A stretch of 64,000 bases of DNA from an uncultured Rhodopila sp. (lineage in GTDB: Bacteria; Pseudomonadota; Alphaproteobacteria; Acetobacterales; Acetobacteraceae). The position numbers were made by a program, and so were the translations under genes. Under the pieces are notes generated by a model. That model did no database searches, was not told the origin of the DNA, and saw only the letters and a program-made list of their open reading frames with translations. The DNA is taken from assembly GCA_903851415.1 (NCBI GenBank), contig CAINOE010000174.1:1-64000 (forward strand), given 5' to 3'. Positions 33,929 through 42,198 of the stretch are shown piece by piece. Every line of letters starts with the position of its first letter. Position 1 is the first letter of the stretch.

Positions 33929-34918
33929 ATGCAAACGCCCCTGTGTTCGATTATCGTAAGCTCCTACAACAAAGAGAAATATGTCGGACTGGCCGTGGAC
34001 AGCGCGCTGTCGCAGACCTGGCCCGGCACCGAGGTGATCGTCGTCGATGACGGTTCGACCGACCAGTCCGTATCGGTTTTAGAAAAGTATGCTGACCGCA
34101 TCGTGCTGATCCGGAAAGGCAACGGCGGCCAGGCGTCGGCGATGAACCGCGGTTTCCAGGCCAGCCGCGGCGACATCGTGTTCTTCCTCGATTGCGACGA
34201 TCTTCTCGATCCGGACACGGTTGAGCGCGTCGCCGCAATCTGGACGCCCGCGCTGTCGAAAGTGCATTTCAGGCTGCGCAAGATCCGGGGCGACGGTACG
34301 GCCGTGCCGGGTGAGCTGATGCCGCCCTACCGGCCGTTGCCGTCAGGCGATATCGAAAAGGTATTCCTGCGTTTCGGCTTTTATCCGGCCCCGCCGACGA
34401 GCGGCAATGCGTTCGCGCGGCGGCTGCTGGAGGCCGTCATGCCATTGCCGGAACCAACCTACCGCGCCTGGCCCGACACGCTGCTGATCGGCATGGCGCC
34501 GCTGTTCGGCACGGTCGCGAAACTTGACGGCATCGGCGGATCATGGCGGCAAACCGAGGGAAATTACTCGCGCGGCGGACTCGACAAGGTTCGGGGGAAA
34601 TTGGCCTGCGACGCACACTATATCGCCACCGCGCGGGCGCATGCCCGGGGACGGTTGCCAGCGTCATTCTCCGCGCGCTGGCCGCAACATTTGCGCGATA
34701 AGCTGATCCTGACGAAATTCGCGCCGGCCGCCGACGGGATTCGGGAAAGCCCGGCGGCGGTGGCGGCGGACCTCGTGCGGACGGTATTGAACTGGCCGGA
34801 ATACACCTGGCGCGCACGGGTCTGGTTCTGCACCTGGGCCCTTGGCATGGCTCTCGTGCCGCGAGCCGTCTTGCGGCGGATACCGGGCGTTGTCGGCCCG
34901 TTCATCAAACTCGCCTGA
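33929..34918 (+). CDS. Glycosyltransferase family 2 protein
   Basis: The 329-residue protein has the GT-A nucleotide-sugar domain: CSIIVSSYNKEKYVGLAVDSALSQTWPGTEVIVVDDGSTD at the start, NGGQASAMNRGFQASRGDIVFFLDCDDLL with the metal-binding D-x-D in LDCDD, and a later WRQTEGNYS. The C-terminal 60 residues contain a hydrophobic stretch and may associate with the membrane. It probably adds one sugar of the exopolysaccharide repeat. A terminator follows directly. Confidence 0.9.
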   Translation: MQTPLCSIIVSSYNKEKYVGLAVDSALSQTWPGTEVIVVDDGSTDQSVSVLEKYADRIVLIRKGNGGQASAMNRGFQASRGDIVFFLDCDDLLDPDTVERVAAIWTPALSKVHFRLRKIRGDGTAVPGELMPPYRPLPSGDIEKVFLRFGFYPAPPTSGNAFARRLLEAVMPLPEPTYRAWPDTLLIGMAPLFGTVAKLDGIGGSWRQTEGNYSRGGLDKVRGKLACDAHYIATARAHARGRLPASFSARWPQHLRDKLILTKFAPAADGIRESPAAVAADLVRTVLNWPEYTWRARVWFCTWALGMALVPRAVLRRIPGVVGPFIKLA

Positions 34919-34922
34919 TGCA

Positions 34923-34966
34923 GCGCCATCGGCCGCGGAAAGCGGCTGATGGCGCCGGCTGGTTTT
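34923..34966 (+). terminator. Terminator between GT2 operon and convergent hydrolase
   Basis: A 14-bp stem (GCGCCATCGGCCGC / GCGGCTGATGGCGC, one G-U pair) with loop GGAAA starts five bases after the GT2 stop and is followed by GGTTTTAC. It sits between two convergent genes and could serve both. Confidence 0.75.
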
Positions 34967-36938
34967 ACACGAAGTGGATGTGCGAGGCGGCGATCGTCGA
35001 CACGCCGACAAGATGCACGCCGGGATCGTTTGCGCCGAAGCTGACGATCACGCCGCCATTGCCGTCGGACGTCTCCGCCAGCGATCCTTGCAGAGCTTTA
35101 TCGACCGTCAGCGAGTCCCCCTTGGCGAGGGCGAAATCCGCCACCGTCATCAGGCCGTCGCCGGCGTGATAGGTATACGCATCGGCGCCGACACCGCCGG
35201 TGATCGTCAAAGCGCCGGTCCCCGCGATGAAGCTGTTGGTCCCGCCATCGACGCCGATGGTCGCGGCGCCTTTTCCTCCGGTGACGGCGGCTGAGCTGAG
35301 ACCGGTAAAGGTCAGTGTTTGGGCTGTGCCTCCCAACGTGACCTGAGCGACTCCGGGGGCGGAGATTACAAAAGTGTCTCCGGCCGCGGACGTCGTGCCG
35401 ACAGTCGCTCCGCTGACGTCCGCCGTCCTGGCGTGCCGGCCGTAAGTGATATCGATGGCCGGGGGGGCGATCTGCGTCCACGGGCCGGTCTTGCCGGGCT
35501 CCGAATACCAGTTCCCGCTGGTGTTCTCCTGCACGATGCTGCCGTTCAGCGTCTCCAGCAGGACGACATTCGAGGTGACGCCGTCAACCACGCCGTTGAC
35601 CGCGATTTGCAGGCCGCTCGACGCGGACTGAACCAGGGTCCAGGCGTTTCCCGCCTTATCGATGATCGGCTTGGCCGCCGCGGAGGTGATCCGCGTGCCG
35701 TTCGGGCTCGGGATCGGCTTTGCGGGGGCGGCGGGTTCGGTTTCGATGATCAGCGGCTGGTCCACAAGGCTCAATGTCACGCTGCTGACGTTGGTGAGCG
35801 TCTCGATGGGGGCGGAACCCTGCAACGGAGCAAACACCTCCACCTTCGCGAAGGTCGAGCCCAAATTCACCACGACCGAGGTGGGAGCGATGGTTATTTC
35901 CGTCTGGGTCGCCGGGTCCCAGATGGGCTGTTCGTTCCACACCGCGATATCGAACGCCCCGGTGCTTTTCTCCAGCAGCATGGTATGACCGGCCCACGGC
36001 AGTCCTGTAACGGTATACGGCAATACACCGGGGGTAAAGGTCGTTGCGACCGCTCCAGGGTCCTTCAGAATGGCCTCGAGATTATGGATGGCGACGGCGA
36101 CCGGCTTGGGACTGTTGTCGTTATTGAACAGGCCCCAGTGCTGATCCGAATTGGTGTTGTTGGGATCGGCATTTTCATCGAGAAGCTCGTACAGGTAGAT
36201 CTGCGAGAACCCGTCCTGGGTTGCGTCCAGCAGTTCGTTCAGCGTCATCTTCGCCTGGGCGTCGGGACTGACCCCGCTCGTTGCGTTGGTGTCGGAGTTG
36301 TACCCCGCCTCGGTGGCGACCTCCGGCCCGAGATTCGCGGCACCGTAATCCGAGGTGTTGTTGGCGCCGAAATACCAGGCCGGCTGGTCGCCGTTCGCCG
36401 GATACGGATGGATATTCGCATAATCCGCCAACCCGGATACCGGCTCATTCGTGCTGCCGCCGGTGAAGTCATAGACCGGCACGCCGGCCAGCAGCGGGTC
36501 GGAATGAACCGCGTTGTAAAGGGCGGTCTGGAATGCGATGGCGGCGGGCTGGCCGGTCTGCCCGTTATAGGTAAAGGGGAAGTAGTTTATTTCGTTCGGC
36601 CCCTCGACCGCCGCGATCGCTCCGGGATCGGCCTTTGCGAAGGCGTCGATGCCGGCCATCGCCGCCGTCAGGTCGGAGTTGCTGCTGCCGACGCAAAGAT
36701 CGAACTTGATGCCGGCTTTGGCCAGTGCGGTGTAGGCGGCATCGAAGGTGGCCTGCCCGGTCCCCACGGGATAGATCGCATCGCGGACGTTGGTTATTCC
36801 GAGATAGGCGAGATCGCTCAGGACGTTGGTAACGCTGGTATAGGCGTTACCGTCGACGCCTGATTGCAGATGAATATTCACGCCGAACGAATTCAAAAAC
36901 GATTCATCGCGGACTGCGGTAAGGGTGTTGGCTGCCAT
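34965..36938 (-). CDS. Secreted glycoside hydrolase-like protein with RTX-like tail
   Basis: The first 330 residues resemble a clan GH-A TIM-barrel hydrolase. A likely acid/base Glu116 lies in VEGPNEINYFPF and a likely nucleophile Glu251 in IYLYELLDEN. A beta-sandwich of about 90 residues follows. Next comes a module (LQIAVNGVVDGVTSNVVLLETLNGSIVQEN) related to the repeats of the protein at 1-2073. The tail is Gly/Asp-rich and beta-roll-like. No Sec signal is visible, so type I secretion is inferred. ATG at 36938 has AAGGA upstream. Its place beside the polysaccharide genes suggests it trims or releases the polymer. The substrate is unknown. Confidence 0.72.
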   Translation of the reverse strand: MAANTLTAVRDESFLNSFGVNIHLQSGVDGNAYTSVTNVLSDLAYLGITNVRDAIYPVGTGQATFDAAYTALAKAGIKFDLCVGSSNSDLTAAMAGIDAFAKADPGAIAAVEGPNEINYFPFTYNGQTGQPAAIAFQTALYNAVHSDPLLAGVPVYDFTGGSTNEPVSGLADYANIHPYPANGDQPAWYFGANNTSDYGAANLGPEVATEAGYNSDTNATSGVSPDAQAKMTLNELLDATQDGFSQIYLYELLDENADPNNTNSDQHWGLFNNDNSPKPVAVAIHNLEAILKDPGAVATTFTPGVLPYTVTGLPWAGHTMLLEKSTGAFDIAVWNEQPIWDPATQTEITIAPTSVVVNLGSTFAKVEVFAPLQGSAPIETLTNVSSVTLSLVDQPLIIETEPAAPAKPIPSPNGTRITSAAAKPIIDKAGNAWTLVQSASSGLQIAVNGVVDGVTSNVVLLETLNGSIVQENTSGNWYSEPGKTGPWTQIAPPAIDITYGRHARTADVSGATVGTTSAAGDTFVISAPGVAQVTLGGTAQTLTFTGLSSAAVTGGKGAATIGVDGGTNSFIAGTGALTITGGVGADAYTYHAGDGLMTVADFALAKGDSLTVDKALQGSLAETSDGNGGVIVSFGANDPGVHLVGVSTIAASHIHFV

Positions 36939-37620
36939 TGTCGTTCCTTGAGGCGTATATATACCGCCGAAATCATTGTTCCCTGGCGCAATCCGTACCA
37001 TGATGGTACCAGATCGCTACCATGGGCGCCGGCTGATCGCCGCTCCCGGACCGGATATAGCCTATGGTTGCGTTTTCAGCACAAGAGTTTAATCGTAACG
37101 TCCTGTTTCGCGGTTCGGCTTTCTGGTGAGAACACGAGTGGCAATCATGCACGTTTCATCGAAACAACCATGCAACAAGACGCCGGCCCGGGCGGACGCA
37201 GCCGCTTGGTCCCGTCGCGGCCGCGCGCCGGCCGTCCAGCGGCCGGATGCTGCGACTTCGCCGGGGAAGCGATCTCAACGCCGGTTGGAGCGGGCCCGCA
37301 TGCCGGCTGATACAAAATGAAGTGCGTCGCAGGAGACTGCTCGCCCGCGAAAAAACTCCGCGGGGTTGCGAGCGGCGGCAGGGAAGCGGACCGGCCGCCG
37401 GCACATCCCCGGCTGCAGAACACCCGGGTGTTTTCAGTCAGGCAGCCGCGCAGCCGCGGCGGCGCCCGGGAGGCGCTATCTGAGTTGGCCCGGGCGGGGA
37501 TGGATGGCGTGAAGGGGGCGCTCGGCCCAGAATTTATACGAGACGGATTCGGTCATGAGATCGTCATATTGGCGGGCTGTTGACAGGATCGAATCTCGGT
37601 CGTAACGCACGCCTGCATCA
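36939..37620. other. 682-bp intergenic region upstream of two divergent genes
   Basis: The region separates the glycoside hydrolase from the protease cassette. A 15-base palindrome lies at 36995-37009. Bases 37150-37480 are very GC-rich with no coding pattern that I trust on either strand. Bases 37500-37620 probably hold the protease promoter. Confidence 0.45.
36995..37009. promoter_or_regulatory. Perfect palindrome upstream of the glycoside hydrolase
   Basis: GTACCAT-G-ATGGTAC is perfect over seven bases each side. It is centred about 64 bases upstream of the hydrolase start codon, and a half-copy CTACCATGG follows at 37017-37025. This fits an operator for a dimeric repressor or activator. 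Confidence 0.45.
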
Positions 37621-39555
37621 ATGCGGATAAGATCGGCGATGATGAGCCAGCTCGAAACCCTGTTCGACCATGCCCCGGAACTGATCCTCAAGTCAGCTCA
37701 GGCTGGGCGTCTGATACTCGAGAACACGTTTCAGTCTGCTGGTATGCCTCGGGACGACGCGGTGGCTCGCGTCGATGCCATTGTCGCCGCGGCAAAAGAT
37801 TTCGTGCCTCGGGACCTTACGTTCGACGATGCCGAATCGCCCCTTGTTCTTGATCGTATCAAGGGTCGTCTGGATGCCATTGCGGCCGAACACGGGGGCG
37901 AAATCGCCAGGCAGCTTGCCGCGCTTGGGACTGGTCTCGCCCTGTCCGATCAGACCAGCGAGACCAAGATGCGCTGGGTGGTCATGGCGCTGCTGGTCTA
38001 CGTCAATCTCGTCCCCGGCTTCAGCATCGATTCCGAGCACACATGGGCCGTGTCGAACACGCCGATGGTGCAGGAGATCGTTTCCAGGGTGCTTGACACG
38101 GTCGACCGAGGCATCGAGGCATGGAAGCAAGCCGAACTGGCTAAAACCGAAGAACCCCGCGACGGCGGTTCCGCATCAGGCAGCACAAAGCAGGCCCACC
38201 CGCCAAGTCCTTCCGACCATACGGGTGGTGGTCATCCGGCTTCACACCCTGACCACGCGGCCCCCTCATCCAGACCATCGCGAAACCAGCATGCGGGCCT
38301 CGTGCCTGAGGTAACGTCAGGCACCCGAACCGCGCTTGCGCGCGTCGTCCACATAAATGAATTGACCGACTCGAAGCAGATCGGAGCATGGTTCGAAGAC
38401 GACACGGAGCATCTCGGACCTCTGCTCGAGCAGGTTCGTGTTGACCTGGGCAATAACAATTTTGGGCTGCCGAATCGTGGACTTGCCATGAGCCTGCGTG
38501 ATCGGGTTTACACTCAACTGAATTTGGCGGCGTCCATGATGGGACCGCCGACGAAGGACGCCCGTTCATATTTCCGGGGCCACATCCGCAGTTGGTCACG
38601 TGAAGCTCCAGTAACATTTGACGTGGGAATAGTGCCGACGCGCATACCCGATTGCGGCGATGTGGTTTATCGGCTGGCTGTCAGGGTGCAGGCTCCGAGC
38701 ATATTCACCACGAAGCGCTGGTCCGACATTTACAAGGTATTGGGCGCCGCTCTCCGCGGCGTGGCCAGCATTCGATCCGCCGCGGAGACCAAAGTCCTGG
38801 CTCGCGCGCCTGGCGGGTTCCGGCGAGGCCAGGCCAGCAGAATTCAGGCGGGTCATGGCGTTAGTGTGAGAGGCGGTGATCGCGGTACGATCGGTTGCAT
38901 CGCCATCGAGCGGGACACCAATCGCCACCTCCTGGTGACCGCCGGACATGTCGTCAGTCAGCAGCAGGAGGTGGATTCGGTGAATGGCATCGACGCTTTT
39001 TCGCCGCCGTACGGCGATCCCGGGGACAAGCCGATTGGCACGGTTTACGCCGCCAGCTTCGTGACCAGACCATGGCGTCAGGATGTTTCCACTCTTTTGG
39101 GTCTCGTCCCGGAAACCGACATTGCTGGCATTGCAATCTTTGACGCATCGCAACTTGCGGGCCCCGACACGAGGCTGAGAGACGGCGTTTTCCAGCTTCA
39201 GAGGGCAACGGTCGAGTTCACCGACCAGGATTTGATCACCGGTGATCCGGTGATCAAGGGAACGTCCTTGACCGATGCAAGTCAGGGTGTCGTTACCGCC
39301 TTGCAGGTTGCGGTCAATATCACATATCCTCAAACTCTACGAACGGTCTGTGCTTCCAATCTGATCGAGGTCGGTTTTGATCGAGAGGTCAAGTCCGGTG
39401 AAAGTGGTACGGCTTGCTATGACAAATCCGGGCGGCTGATGGGCATCGTCATGGCTGGTACCCGCGTAGCGGACAACAAAGGTGCATGGCGACATATCGC
39501 GTATGTGCAACCCGTTCACGAATGGTTCGTTGGGCGTGGATGGGAGGTGTTCTGA
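37621..39555 (+). CDS. Large protein with C-terminal trypsin-like serine protease domain
   Basis: The last 220 residues look like a chymotrypsin-fold protease with a full triad: His443 in LVTAGHVV, Asp500 in TDIAGIAIFD and Ser595 in SGESGTACYD. Upstream are a helical N-terminal domain (about 1-175, with a hydrophobic patch WVVMALLVYVNLVPGF), a disordered Pro/His/Ser linker (about 180-225) and an unrecognised mixed domain (about 235-385). No signal peptide is visible, so it is probably cytoplasmic. Candidate ATGs lie at 37621, 37639 and 37642; none has a strong ribosome site. Base composition looks less GC-rich than the neighbours, which suggests transfer. A small partner gene follows two bases later. 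The role is unknown; regulated proteolysis in a conflict or stress system is a guess. Confidence 0.75.
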   Translation: MRIRSAMMSQLETLFDHAPELILKSAQAGRLILENTFQSAGMPRDDAVARVDAIVAAAKDFVPRDLTFDDAESPLVLDRIKGRLDAIAAEHGGEIARQLAALGTGLALSDQTSETKMRWVVMALLVYVNLVPGFSIDSEHTWAVSNTPMVQEIVSRVLDTVDRGIEAWKQAELAKTEEPRDGGSASGSTKQAHPPSPSDHTGGGHPASHPDHAAPSSRPSRNQHAGLVPEVTSGTRTALARVVHINELTDSKQIGAWFEDDTEHLGPLLEQVRVDLGNNNFGLPNRGLAMSLRDRVYTQLNLAASMMGPPTKDARSYFRGHIRSWSREAPVTFDVGIVPTRIPDCGDVVYRLAVRVQAPSIFTTKRWSDIYKVLGAALRGVASIRSAAETKVLARAPGGFRRGQASRIQAGHGVSVRGGDRGTIGCIAIERDTNRHLLVTAGHVVSQQQEVDSVNGIDAFSPPYGDPGDKPIGTVYAASFVTRPWRQDVSTLLGLVPETDIAGIAIFDASQLAGPDTRLRDGVFQLQRATVEFTDQDLITGDPVIKGTSLTDASQGVVTALQVAVNITYPQTLRTVCASNLIEVGFDREVKSGESGTACYDKSGRLMGIVMAGTRVADNKGAWRHIAYVQPVHEWFVGRGWEVF

Positions 39556-39557
39556 AC

Positions 39558-39809
39558 ATGGCCACGCGCGCTCAGATAAATGCCATCTTTCCGGCCGCCT
39601 CCGATGCCGTTTTTCGCGAGACCGGCGTCTACCCCGATGGCGTCGGGATCACCGCCAAGGACGGCTCCCTGGCGCTTTCGGTCACACTGCTCGAATGGCC
39701 CGCAGCGGATCTGCCGGAGTCGATCCTGGGGGTTCCGGCGGTGTTTCAGGTCGTCGAGCGACCGGTCTTCCTTGGCCGTCCGCCCCGGCGGGGACGGGCG
39801 GCTGGTTAG
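39558..39809 (+). CDS. Small partner of the trypsin-like protease
   Basis: The 83-residue protein starts two bases after the protease stop, with GGAGG ten bases before its ATG, so the two are surely co-expressed. The pattern GVYPDGVGITAKDGSLALSVTLLEWPAADLPESILGVPAVFQVVERP resembles the small beta-alpha-beta domain often fused in front of Nal1-like trypsin-fold proteins (GVGVG...L.V.V......LP..I.GVPV.V). Here it would be a separate polypeptide. The C-terminus is basic (GRPPRRGRAAG). A role as inhibitor, adaptor or substrate is open. Confidence 0.65.
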   Translation: MATRAQINAIFPAASDAVFRETGVYPDGVGITAKDGSLALSVTLLEWPAADLPESILGVPAVFQVVERPVFLGRPPRRGRAAG

Positions 39810-39892
39810 CCGCCATTCGCCGAAAGCGCGCCAACACCGGAAACGCGGGCCAAGCCCGGCCACTGCACGAGCCAAGCCGAGCCCGCGGCGGC

Positions 39893-40885
39893 CTAGGCGT
39901 TCACATCCACCACGACCCGCCCGCGCGTCTCGCCTTTCAGGATCCGCCCGCCATACTCCGGCAGCGACCCCAGCGGCACCGTCTCGGTCATCGCGTCCAG
40001 CTTGTCCAGCGGGAGGTCGCGCACCAGCCGCCGCCACGCCTCCTGCCGCTCCGGCATCGGGCACATCACCGAATCGATCCCGATCAGCCTGACGCCCCGC
40101 AGCAGGAACGGGATCACCGTCGCGGACAGCTCCGTGCCGCCCGCCAGGCCGCAGGACGCCACGCTGCCGAGATACTTCAACTGCGTCAGGATGGTCGCCA
40201 GGGTCGTGCCGCCAACCGCGTCCACCGCCCCGGCCCAGCGCTCGCTGTCCAAAGGCCGCTCCGGCTGCTTCGCCAGCTCCGCGCGGTCGATGATGGCATG
40301 CGCGCCGAGCCCGCGCAGGTAATCGTGGGTCGAGGCGCGTCCGGTCGAGGCGGCCACCTGGTATCCCAGCTTCGCCAGGATCGCGGTGGCCACGCTGCCG
40401 ACACCGCCGGCCGCGCCGGTCACCAGGACATCGCCCGTCCCCGGCTTCAATCCCTGGCGCTCAAGCTGCAGCACGGCCAGCATGGCGGTAAAACCGGCGG
40501 TGCCGATGGCCATCGCCTGCTGCGCCGACAACCCGTCCGGCAATTTCACCGGCATCGACGCCTTCACCCGGGCCTTCTGCGCGTAGCCGCCCCATTGCGT
40601 CTCGCCGACGCGCCAGCCCGTCAGAACCACCTTGTCGCCCGGCGCGAAGTCCGGCGACTCCGAGCGCTCGACGGTGCCGGCGAAGTCGATCCCGGGGACA
40701 TGCGGGTATTTGCGCACGAGGCGGCCGAGGCCGTTCAGGATCATGCCGTCCTTGTAGTTCAGCCCGGAATACTCGACCGCGACGGTGACCTCTCCGGCGG
40801 GCAGCGCCGCCTCATCGATCCGCTCGATCCGCGGCTCGACCTTCCCGCCCGACTCGTGCAGCACCAGCGCGTTGAATTCGCCCAT
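39893..40885 (-). CDS. acuI: Acrylyl-CoA reductase / YhdH-type zinc-independent alcohol dehydrogenase family
   Basis: The protein belongs to the YhdH/AcuI branch of medium-chain dehydrogenases, which reduce acryloyl-CoA with NADPH. The pattern matches along its length: NYKDGMILNGLGRLVRKYPHVPGIDFAGTV, VLTGWRVGETQWGGYAQKARV, the dinucleotide motif VTGAAGGVGSVATAILAKLGY, and IIDRAEL. ATG at 40885 has AAGGAG 11 bases upstream; the frame is open 21 codons further. AcuI yields propionyl-CoA, the substrate of prpC, but the genes are not linked. Other quinone or alkene reductase activities are possible. Confidence 0.88.
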   Translation of the reverse strand: MGEFNALVLHESGGKVEPRIERIDEAALPAGEVTVAVEYSGLNYKDGMILNGLGRLVRKYPHVPGIDFAGTVERSESPDFAPGDKVVLTGWRVGETQWGGYAQKARVKASMPVKLPDGLSAQQAMAIGTAGFTAMLAVLQLERQGLKPGTGDVLVTGAAGGVGSVATAILAKLGYQVAASTGRASTHDYLRGLGAHAIIDRAELAKQPERPLDSERWAGAVDAVGGTTLATILTQLKYLGSVASCGLAGGTELSATVIPFLLRGVRLIGIDSVMCPMPERQEAWRRLVRDLPLDKLDAMTETVPLGSLPEYGGRILKGETRGRVVVDVNA

Positions 40886-41077
40886 GGTCTCGTTCCTCTC
40901 CTTCGATCGGCATCTTGCGGCGCCAGCATAGCGCACCCGCCGCGTCATGCCATGGCCCGGAGCCGGCCGCGGACCGCCAGCGGTGACGTGAACGGTTCAG
41001 CCGCCATACGGTTCGGCTGAACGGAACGGCTTCCGCGGTCCCGCGCTTCACTCCGGTCATTGCGAAGGGAAGCCGGC

Positions 41078-42142
41078 ATGAAACTGTTCAAGTGCCAGAG
41101 TTGCGGCCAGGTGCTGTATTTCGAGAACACGCGCTGCGAATCCTGCGGCCATCAGCTCGGCTATCTGCCCCGTGCGATGACCGTCACCGCGCTGGAGCCG
41201 GACGGCGACAGGCTGCGCGCGCTGGCGGCGCCGGAGCGTCCGCTGCTGCTGTGCGACAACGCCGGATATGACGCCTGCAACTGGCTGACGGAGGCCGATG
41301 GCCCCGGCACGCTTTGCCTGGCCTGCCGGCACAACCGCACCATCCCCGACCTGACGGTGCCGCTGAACCTGCAGCGCTGGACCTTGCTGGAGCGCGCCAA
41401 GCACCATCTGTTCTACTCGCTGCTGCGCCTGAAGCTGCCGCTGAAGAACCGGATAGAGGATCCGGAGCACGGACTGGCGTTCGATTTCCTGGCCGATGCG
41501 CCGGACGCGGCGGCGCCGAAGGTGATGACCGGGCACGACAACGGGCTGATCACGATTGCCCTGGTGGAAGCCGACGATGCCGAACGCGAGCGGCGGCGGA
41601 CCCGGATGCATGAGCCGTATCGCTCGCTGCTCGGGCATTTCCGCCACGAGGTGGGGCATTACTTCTGGGACGTGCTGGTGCGCGACGGCGGGCGGCTGGA
41701 GGATTGCCGCGCGGTGTTCGGCGACGACTCGCAGGACTACGCCACCGCCCTGCAGACCCATTACCAGAGCGGGCCGCCGGCGAACTGGCAGGAAAACTAC
41801 GTCAGCCGCTATGCCAGCACGCATCCGTGGGAGGACTGGGCCGAGACCTGGGCGCACTACCTGCACATCGTCGATACGCTGGAGATGGCGAGCGCCTTCG
41901 GCATCAAGGTGCAGCCGCGGATATCCCGGGACGGTTCGCTGTCCGCGGCGGTCGACCTCGATCCGTACGAGACCGCGGACATGACCACGATCATCGACGC
42001 CTGGCTGCCGCTGACCTTCGCGATGAACAGCCTCAACCGGGCGATGGGCAACCCGGACCTGTATCCGTTCGTGCTGTCGCCGGCGGTGGTGACCAAGCTC
42101 AGTTTCGTGCACGACGTGATCCGTGGTCGCCCGGCGCCGTAA
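41078..42142 (+). CDS. Putative zinc-binding metallopeptidase with N-terminal zinc ribbon
   Basis: The 354-residue protein begins with two CxxC pairs (KCQSCG and RCESCG) that form a zinc ribbon, and two more cysteine motifs lie near residues 80-90 (DACNW, LCLACRHNR). The peptidase-like part has HEVGHYFWD (HExxH, about residue 193) and further acidic and Trp-rich segments (HPWEDWAETWAHYLH) that could give the third ligand. This matches a family annotated as putative zinc-binding peptidase. The role is not known. AAGGGA precedes the ATG. Confidence 0.85.
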   Translation: MKLFKCQSCGQVLYFENTRCESCGHQLGYLPRAMTVTALEPDGDRLRALAAPERPLLLCDNAGYDACNWLTEADGPGTLCLACRHNRTIPDLTVPLNLQRWTLLERAKHHLFYSLLRLKLPLKNRIEDPEHGLAFDFLADAPDAAAPKVMTGHDNGLITIALVEADDAERERRRTRMHEPYRSLLGHFRHEVGHYFWDVLVRDGGRLEDCRAVFGDDSQDYATALQTHYQSGPPANWQENYVSRYASTHPWEDWAETWAHYLHIVDTLEMASAFGIKVQPRISRDGSLSAAVDLDPYETADMTTIIDAWLPLTFAMNSLNRAMGNPDLYPFVLSPAVVTKLSFVHDVIRGRPAP

Positions 42143-42198
42143 GGAATTGGCTTTCCCGGAGCGAGCGGTGGTAATCTTCGTGCCGGAGGGCTTATCCG

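Noticed and set aside
32366..33934. Long minus-strand frame opposite the flippase gene
   Set aside because: The translation is dominated by Arg, Gln, His and Gly, as expected for an antisense shadow in high-GC DNA. The plus strand encodes a clear 12-segment membrane protein.
35319..36863. Plus-strand frame opposite the glycoside hydrolase
   Set aside because: The minus strand has a ribosome site, catalytic motifs and a shared module; the plus-strand product has none.
22390..39809. Prophage or insertion sequence as the origin of the polysaccharide and protease region
   Set aside because: No integrase, transposase, phage structural gene or tRNA attachment site is visible.
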